A DNA stretch of 11,600 nucleotides from Phycisphaeraceae bacterium (lineage in GTDB: Bacteria; Planctomycetota; Phycisphaerae; Phycisphaerales; Phycisphaeraceae): NCBI GenBank assembly GCA_003551485.1, contig PUMS01000384.1:1-11600 (forward strand), in the 5' to 3' direction. Below are positions 6,945 through 11,600 of this stretch, piece by piece (positions within the stretch are counted from its first letter, which is position 1; each line of letters starts with the position of its first letter). The position numbers and the translations under genes were made by a program. The notes under the pieces are model-generated. The model was given only the letters and a program-made list of their open reading frames with translations, was not told where the DNA came from and did not search any database.

Positions 6945-8168
6945 CTACTTCAGGGCGCCGACGAGGAAGTACTCCATCAGCTCGTGGCCGTAGGCCACGT
7001 GCAGGTCGCTGTCTTCGGCGTGGGCTTCGGTGAAGGGGCGGGAGACCAGGCCCCGCATCTGGCGGCCGGCAATGAGGAAGGGCACGGGGTGGGGGTCGTG
7101 CTTGCGGTTGTCGCAGCGGGTGTAGTGGTCGGGCATGCACAGGATGCGCCACTGCCGGCCGTACTCGGACTTCAGGGCCTCGTGGATGGGGCCGACCACC
7201 TGGGCGTCGATGGCCTCGATGGCGGCGGTCTTGGTCAGCGGGTCGGCGGCGTGGGCGGCCTCATCGGGGGCCTCGAGGTGGACGCAGACGATGTCGTACT
7301 CGCGCAGCGCGGCGATGGCGTGCTGGCCGGCAGCGGCGTAGTCGGTGTCGTGGTAGCTGGTCTGGCCGGGCACATCCAGCCGGTCCCAGCCGATGAACTG
7401 GGCGATGCCCGCCAGCAGGTCCACGGCGGTGATCATCGCCCCCCGCAGGCCGAAGCGCTGCTGGAAGCTGTCCATGTCGGGCCGGCGGCCCTGGCCCCAG
7501 GGCCAGATGTGGGTGGCGGGCATCTCGCCCAGCTCCTGCCGCGTGATGTTGATCTCGTGGTCGGCGAATAGCTCGCCGCTGCGCTCGATCATATCGGTCA
7601 GCAGCTTCGCCCCCGCCGGACCGCGTGGCAGGTAGCGGCGGATGGGCTCGCCGGGGATGTCGTGGGGCGGCGTGGTGGTCAGTTTCGACCAGTCGCGGCC
7701 GGCCCCGGCGCGGGCGGAGGTGTCGACCATGATGTTGCGGTAGCTGACGCCGGGGTAGAGCTGCAGGTCGCCCTGGTTGATGGTGGCGGCGAAGTCCTCG
7801 AGCAGGCGCCGGCTTTCATCGCTGCTGATGTGGCCGGCGGAGTGGTCCTGCATCGTCTGCTCGATGACGGTGACGAGGTTGACGCGGAAGACCCAGTCGG
7901 CCGGATCGAGCTCGATGCCCAGTGCGGCGGCCTCGAGCGGGGCGCGGCCGGTGTGGTAGATCGCCGGGTCGTAGCCCAGCAGGCTCATGCAGCAGATGTC
8001 CGAGCCGCAGGTCATGCCCTCGGGCGTGGTGCTGACCGTGCCGATGCGGCCCTCGCGTGCGAGCTGGTCGATGTGGGGCTTGTCGGCGGCCTCGAGCGGT
8101 GTGCGGCCATCGAGTTCCGCCACCGGCCTGTCGGCCGCGCCGTCGGGGATGATGATGACGTATTTCAT
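6945..8168 (-). CDS. apgM: Cofactor-independent phosphoglycerate mutase, ApgM (archaeal-type) family
   Basis: This cytoplasmic enzyme interconverts 3-phosphoglycerate and 2-phosphoglycerate in glycolysis and gluconeogenesis, through a phosphoserine and two metal ions. It has 407 residues, the usual size of the ApgM/PRK04200-type proteins. The alkaline-phosphatase-superfamily motifs are clear: the metal ligand Asp9 in IIPDGAADRP, the nucleophile Ser56 in CGSDICCMSLLGYDP, D302 and H306 in EAPDEAAHAAD, D347-H348 in MPDHYT, and a late His-rich metal site HDPHPVPF (357-364). The start codon opens directly on the conserved first strand; there is no good Shine-Dalgarno. Some close relatives are annotated as a proposed homoserine kinase, and that role cannot be excluded from sequence. 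It follows mlaD after 132 bases in the same direction, and whether it shares that transcript is unclear. A 600-residue antisense ORF spans part of it and is a shadow. Confidence 0.92.
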   Translation of the reverse strand: MKYVIIIPDGAADRPVAELDGRTPLEAADKPHIDQLAREGRIGTVSTTPEGMTCGSDICCMSLLGYDPAIYHTGRAPLEAAALGIELDPADWVFRVNLVTVIEQTMQDHSAGHISSDESRRLLEDFAATINQGDLQLYPGVSYRNIMVDTSARAGAGRDWSKLTTTPPHDIPGEPIRRYLPRGPAGAKLLTDMIERSGELFADHEINITRQELGEMPATHIWPWGQGRRPDMDSFQQRFGLRGAMITAVDLLAGIAQFIGWDRLDVPGQTSYHDTDYAAAGQHAIAALREYDIVCVHLEAPDEAAHAADPLTKTAAIEAIDAQVVGPIHEALKSEYGRQWRILCMPDHYTRCDNRKHDPHPVPFLIAGRQMRGLVSRPFTEAHAEDSDLHVAYGHELMEYFLVGALK

Positions 8169-8300
8169 GCGTCGTCTGGGGCTGGGGACGTGAAGGTGTG
8201 CAAGGGGCGGCGTGCCTGTGATGCCCTCCCCGCGTACCGGGACCTGCGGGCGATCCGCGCAACCGGCGCCGGTGGTGGCGGCGGCGGCATTGCATGGCCG
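8169..8300. other. Short gap between mlaD and apgM
   Basis: The gap is 132 bases with no gene. It contains a CCGGCGCCGG-type palindrome and no clear terminator or strong promoter, so read-through from the mla operon into apgM is possible. Confidence 0.4.
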
Positions 8301-9365
8301 TCAGTCGAGCTTGAGGATGAGTCCCTCCCTGCGGAGCTTGTCGGTCACCACGCGGATGTCGCGAAGCGCCTCCTCAGCGCGGCGGGCCGAATCGGTCAGA
8401 CTGTCGTACAGCGCCGGGTCGTTGAGCAGCCGGGCCAGGCTGCCTTCACCCTGGCCGGCGGCGTCCAGCACCACCCTGGCCGAACCGACCGCCCCGGACA
8501 GGTCATCGGCCACCGCGAAAAGACGCTTGGCCAGGGCGCTGACATCCTCGCTGACACGATCGACGGCGGTGCCGGTCCGCATCGCCGCATCGTCGATGCT
8601 CGCCGCCGCGCTGCGAAGCTGCGAGGCGGTCTGCTTGAGGTCATCCTGGAAGGCCTCATCGTTGACCAGGCGGTTGAGCCCATCGATCAGTTCGCCCACT
8701 TCCTCGATGCGGCGGTCGGCACGCACGAGGATGGTGTGCAGGTTGCCTTCGATGCGGCCGGCATCGATTTCAGTGATGTCACGCGGCTCGGTCAGCCGGC
8801 TCACCTGCCGGCCCACCGCGGTCCACTCGCGGGCAAGGTCATCGAAGCCATCGACCAGTCGGGTGAACTGGGTCTGGAGCGGGCCGATCATGGCTTGCAT
8901 TTCCTCGAGCAGCGCCTCCTCCAGTGCCCGGGCGCCGATGCCCTCGAGCGTGGCCGTGCCGTCATCGGGCACGTAGGCGATGGCCTCGACCGGCACGTCG
9001 CGCAGGTGGCGCACATCCATGATGAGCACCGGTGTGCCCCCGATGGGCGCGGTGGCCTTGACGCTGATTTCGGCCTCCTCGGGAATGCGGAAATCGCTGC
9101 GGATGGCCAGCTCCACCCGCACGCCGCGCTGCGGGTTGGCCGGGTCGAGCATGGCGACGCGCTCGACGCGGCCGATGTCCATGTCGGCCATTCGCACGCG
9201 GCTGCCGGCGGTCAGCCCGCCGGAGGTGGGCATGATGACATCGACGCGGTAGCCGGGCTCGAAGAATCCGGGGATGTAGCCGAAAAGCAGCAGCATGGCC
9301 GCCAGGCCCACAAGGCCCAGCAGGCCGGTGATGCCCACGGCGAGGTTTCGCTTCTGACTGGCCAT
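8301..9365 (-). CDS. mlaD: MCE-domain lipid-binding subunit of an Mla-type phospholipid transporter
   Basis: MlaD proteins are anchored in the inner membrane, form a hexameric ring on the MlaFE transporter and hold phospholipids moving between the membranes. The 354 residues contain a short basic N-terminus (K5, R6), one membrane helix at about 8-30 and the MCE domain at about 36-118, with YRVDVIMPTSGGLTAGSRVRMADMDIG-type strands, SVKATAPIGGTPVLIM, and positions typical of the family. From about 145 to 345 follows a long helical, probably coiled-coil region, ending in the motif GEGSLARLLNDPALYDSL (306-323), which is common in MlaD-like proteins of the longer type. E. coli MlaD is much shorter (about 180 residues), so this one could build a longer tube or needle across the periplasm. 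The start lies one base after the mlaF stop, with GGAG 7 bases upstream inside mlaF, so the two are coupled. Confidence 0.93.
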   Translation of the reverse strand: MASQKRNLAVGITGLLGLVGLAAMLLLFGYIPGFFEPGYRVDVIMPTSGGLTAGSRVRMADMDIGRVERVAMLDPANPQRGVRVELAIRSDFRIPEEAEISVKATAPIGGTPVLIMDVRHLRDVPVEAIAYVPDDGTATLEGIGARALEEALLEEMQAMIGPLQTQFTRLVDGFDDLAREWTAVGRQVSRLTEPRDITEIDAGRIEGNLHTILVRADRRIEEVGELIDGLNRLVNDEAFQDDLKQTASQLRSAAASIDDAAMRTGTAVDRVSEDVSALAKRLFAVADDLSGAVGSARVVLDAAGQGEGSLARLLNDPALYDSLTDSARRAEEALRDIRVVTDKLRREGLILKLD

Positions 9366-9366
9366 C

Positions 9367-10782
9367 TCAATGCTCCGGTATCGCCGCGGCGGCGGGCCTG
9401 CCCTCCGATGCGGGGCCGCGGCGTCGAATCGCCGCCAGTTCCTCCTCCTCGGCCTCTCCCTTGATGAAACGCTGGACCAGATCGTGCTTGAGGCTCATGA
9501 ACCGCCGCGGCTGGGCATCGGCGATGATGTGGCCATCGTAGAGCATGATGATGCGGTCGGCAACGCGCTGGGCGCTGGCCATGTCGTGGGTAACCACCAC
9601 GCTGGTGATGCCCAGCGACTCGTTGAGCGTGACGATCAGCTCGTTGATCAGCCCCGCCCTGATCGGATCCAGGCCCGTGGTCGGTTCATCGTAGAGCACC
9701 ACCTTCGGCTCGAGCACCACCGCCCGCGCCAGGGCCACGCGCTTGCGCTGGCCGCCGGAGAGGTCGCCGGGCATCCGCTCGTCGAAGCCCTCCATACCCA
9801 CCAGCGCCAGCGCATCGCGGCCGCGGCGGCGACGCTCGGCGGCGGGCATCCGGGTGTGCTCGACCAGCGGGAAGGTGATGTTGTCCAGCACCGTCAGCGA
9901 GTCAAACAGCGCCCCCATCTGGAACAGGAAGCCGATCTGCATCCGCACCTGCACCAGCTCGCGCGGGCTCAGGAGGTGGATGGGCCGGTCCTCGAAGTAA
10001 ACCTCGCCGGCATCCGGCTCGATCAGGCCGACGATGTGCTTCAGCAGCACGCTCTTGCCCGTGCCGCTGGGCCCGATGATCGTAGTGACCTTGTGGCGCT
10101 CGAGGGCCATATCGACGCCATCGAGCACCACGTTCCCGTTGAAGGCCTTTCGCACGGCCTGGAGGCGGATGATGCCATCGACCGGCGCCGGTGCCTGGGG
10201 CGCTTCGGGTGCTGTGGCACGGCCTGCTTTGGGTGAGGCGGCCACCGCGGCGGCCGCGGCCGCAGTGCCCGTGATGTGAGCGGCGAGGGTCCGGTTGGCG
10301 TCCGGGTCCAGCGCGGGCGCGGGGTCGGCCGAGGTGGCTTCATGCTGTGAGCCCGAGGGCGCCTGTGCCGCCGCCTGCGTGGGCCGCGGGGTCGATGCCG
10401 CCTCCTGCCATGGCAGATCGCCCGCCGAATCCTCCGCCGCACCGTCCCGACGGCCTTCCACGGGGTATTCCCGGGCATCTTCCGGTGGGTCTTCACGGGA
10501 GCCTTCCGGGGATGCTTCCGGGGCACCTTCCGGGGGGCCTTTCGCGGTCTCGTCCGAGCTTGCGTCCGGGGGCACGGCCCCTTCCGGGGGCGGGGGCGCT
10601 GCGGCGCTGCGGCCCTGGATCAGGTGTTCCTGGAGGTAGCCTTCCTCGGGAGGCGGGGGTGTGACCGGCTCCGATGCCTCTTCGGCCTCGCCCGGCTCGG
10701 CCTGCACCTGTTTCTCGACCTCGTGGCGGTCGCTGCGCCACAGGCTGCCCTCTTCTTTGGGCGGCGGGTCCGAGTCTGTCAA
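9367..10782 (-). CDS. mlaF: Mla-type ABC transporter ATPase with a 200-residue disordered N-terminal extension
   Basis: MlaF powers phospholipid transport by the MlaFEDB complex on the cytoplasmic side of the inner membrane. Residues 203-440 are a complete ABC ATPase: Walker A GPSGTGKS (237-244), Q-loop FQMGALFDSLTV (287-298, the MlaF form), signature LSGGQ (341-345), Walker B VVLYDE (361-366) and switch His399. Residues 1-200 are unusual: rich in Pro, Glu, Ala, Ser and Asp, with PEG/PED repeats at about 83-110 and a poly-Ala run at 174-179. They should be disordered. Family members usually start near the ABC domain and have about 270 residues. The TTG start (10782-10780) is supported by GGAGGT (10795-10790) 7 bases upstream and by the TTGA overlap with the stop of the preceding gene. 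No MlaE or MlaB gene is visible in the window. Confidence 0.95.
   Translation of the reverse strand: MTDSDPPPKEEGSLWRSDRHEVEKQVQAEPGEAEEASEPVTPPPPEEGYLQEHLIQGRSAAAPPPPEGAVPPDASSDETAKGPPEGAPEASPEGSREDPPEDAREYPVEGRRDGAAEDSAGDLPWQEAASTPRPTQAAAQAPSGSQHEATSADPAPALDPDANRTLAAHITGTAAAAAAVAASPKAGRATAPEAPQAPAPVDGIIRLQAVRKAFNGNVVLDGVDMALERHKVTTIIGPSGTGKSVLLKHIVGLIEPDAGEVYFEDRPIHLLSPRELVQVRMQIGFLFQMGALFDSLTVLDNITFPLVEHTRMPAAERRRRGRDALALVGMEGFDERMPGDLSGGQRKRVALARAVVLEPKVVLYDEPTTGLDPIRAGLINELIVTLNESLGITSVVVTHDMASAQRVADRIIMLYDGHIIADAQPRRFMSLKHDLVQRFIKGEAEEEELAAIRRRGPASEGRPAAAAIPEH
10470..10560 (-). repeat. Degenerate short tandem repeat in the mlaF extension (CCTTCCGGGG-like units on the plus strand)
   Basis: The plus strand shows repeated words such as TCTTCCGGTGGG, CCTTCCGGGGATG, CTTCCGGGGCA and CCTTCCGGGGGGC at spacings close to multiples of 3. 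They encode the Pro-Glu-Gly/Pro-Glu-Asp runs of MlaF. In-frame slippage of such units is a likely way in which the extension grew or varies between strains. Confidence 0.5.
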
Positions 10783-11600
10783 GCGAAATACCTCCGCACC
10801 TGGTCGATGACCTCATCCTGCTGGGCCGCGGTCATCTCGGGGAAGATCGGCAGGCTGAGCACCCGGTCGCACGCGGCTTCGGTTACCGGCAGATCACCCC
10901 GCCGCCAGCCCAGCGGCGTGAAACAGGGCTGCTCGTGCAACCCCTTGGGATAATAGACCCGCGCGGCCACCCCGTTCTGCTGAAGGTGTGCCAGCAGCCC
11001 ATCGCGCACCTGCGATGCCCCCCCTCCGCCAGCGCCGGCCTCGACCCGCACGGTGAACTGGTTGTACACGTGCACGCAGTCATCCGCCGCCCGCGGCAGC
11101 GCCAGCGGCAGGCCCTCGAGCAGCTCGAAGTAGCGGCAGGCCCACTGGCGCCTCAGCCGCGTGTAATCATCCAGCCGACCGATCTTCAGCCCCAGTGCAG
11201 CGCCCTGGATCGCATCCATGCGGAAGTTGCCCCCCACGAACTTGTGCTCATACGCCCCCGTCTGCCCGTGGTTGCGGAGGCTGCGGATGCGCGCGGCCAG
11301 CTCATCATCGCTGGTCACCACCGCCCCGCCGTCACCCAGGCCCGCCAGGTTCTTGGTCGGGTAGAAGCTCAGGCAGCCCACGTGCCCGAGGCTGCCCACC
11401 GGCCGGCCCCCCAGCCGCGCCCCCGCCGCCTGCGCGGCATCCTCGATCACCGCCAGGCCATGGCGGCGGGCGATCGGCTCGATGCGCCCCATCGCCGCCG
11501 GCTGCCCGAACAGGTGAACGGGGATGACGGCCCGCGTGCGGGGCGTGATGGCCGCGGCGAGCGCATCGGGGTCGATGTTGTACGTCGCCGGGTCGATATC
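10779..11600 (-). CDS. DegT/DnrJ/EryC1/StrS-family aminotransferase (N-terminus cut by window edge)
   Basis: These PLP enzymes aminate keto-sugars attached to nucleotides, for glycans, lipopolysaccharide-like polymers or secondary metabolites. The visible 273 residues begin DIDPATYNID; about 100 N-terminal residues lie beyond the window end. Key features are present: HLFGQPAAM (29-37 of the visible part), the PLP-ring acid in VIEDAAQAAGA (D54), and the Schiff-base lysine K83 in SFYPTKNLAGLGDGGAVV, followed by RSLRNHGQ and the GGNFRMDAIQGA substrate-site segment. The C-terminal part shows YYPKGLHEQPCF and LSLPIFPEMT, as in the sugar aminotransferases. The exact sugar cannot be told from this. 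The stop codon TGA overlaps the TTG start of mlaF (TTGA), which places it in the mla operon. Confidence 0.93.
   Translation of the reverse strand, partial: DIDPATYNIDPDALAAAITPRTRAVIPVHLFGQPAAMGRIEPIARRHGLAVIEDAAQAAGARLGGRPVGSLGHVGCLSFYPTKNLAGLGDGGAVVTSDDELAARIRSLRNHGQTGAYEHKFVGGNFRMDAIQGAALGLKIGRLDDYTRLRRQWACRYFELLEGLPLALPRAADDCVHVYNQFTVRVEAGAGGGGASQVRDGLLAHLQQNGVAARVYYPKGLHEQPCFTPLGWRRGDLPVTEAACDRVLSLPIFPEMTAAQQDEVIDQVRRYFA

Noticed and set aside
7662..9464. 600-codon plus-strand open frame across apgM and mlaD
   Set aside because: It spans two real genes and the gap between them on the opposite strand and lacks any recognisable domain.
9370..10236. 288-codon plus-strand open frame over the mlaF ATPase domain
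   Set aside because: It is antisense to an ABC ATPase with every catalytic motif intact and is a compositional shadow.

Overview
The window is very GC-rich, densely coding chromosomal DNA from a Gram-negative-type bacterium. An MCE/Mla lipid-transport operon implies an outer membrane. That operon, a repeat-built secreted protein of unknown family, a RAYT-type transposase relic and an archaeal-type phosphoglycerate mutase together suggest a planctomycete, possibly of the Phycisphaerae. The phylum is an inference from gene content and composition; there is no rRNA here to confirm it.

Left part (1-3830). The window opens inside typA/bipA, a ribosome-associated GTPase read leftward and lacking only its last few dozen codons. 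A 391-base divergent gap holds two candidate typA promoters and a 15-bp palindrome. The gap separates typA from a rightward gene for a 576-residue exported protein that looks like four copies of one beta-rich unit.

Middle part (3831-6944). A decayed, internally deleted REP-associated (Y1) transposase lies on the minus strand. Next comes a promoter-like element with a palindrome, then the most unusual gene of the window: an integral-membrane protein with an HEIMH motif, a central cysteine-rich module and a complete SufU-like Fe-S scaffold domain at the C-terminus. Two small ORFs with strong ribosome binding sites follow it closely. The 939-base gap between this cluster and the leftward apgM holds no convincing gene. 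It carries a BIME-like pair of inverted hairpins, a nested hairpin, three overlapping short palindromes beside two facing DnaA-box-like sites, and an AT-rich 40-base imperfect palindrome.

Right part (6945-11600), all read leftward. A DegT/DnrJ/EryC1/StrS aminotransferase (its N-terminus lies outside the window) is translationally coupled by a TTGA overlap to an MlaF-type ABC ATPase with a 200-residue disordered N-terminal extension. One base later comes MlaD, the membrane-anchored MCE lipid-binding subunit. After a 132-base gap comes a cofactor-independent phosphoglycerate mutase (apgM). MlaF and MlaD should work with an MlaE permease to move phospholipids between the membranes, but no mlaE lies in the window.

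Best candidates for something undescribed are the membrane-SufU fusion with its small downstream ORFs, the four-repeat exported protein, and the coupling of a sugar-type aminotransferase to an MlaF with a long tail.
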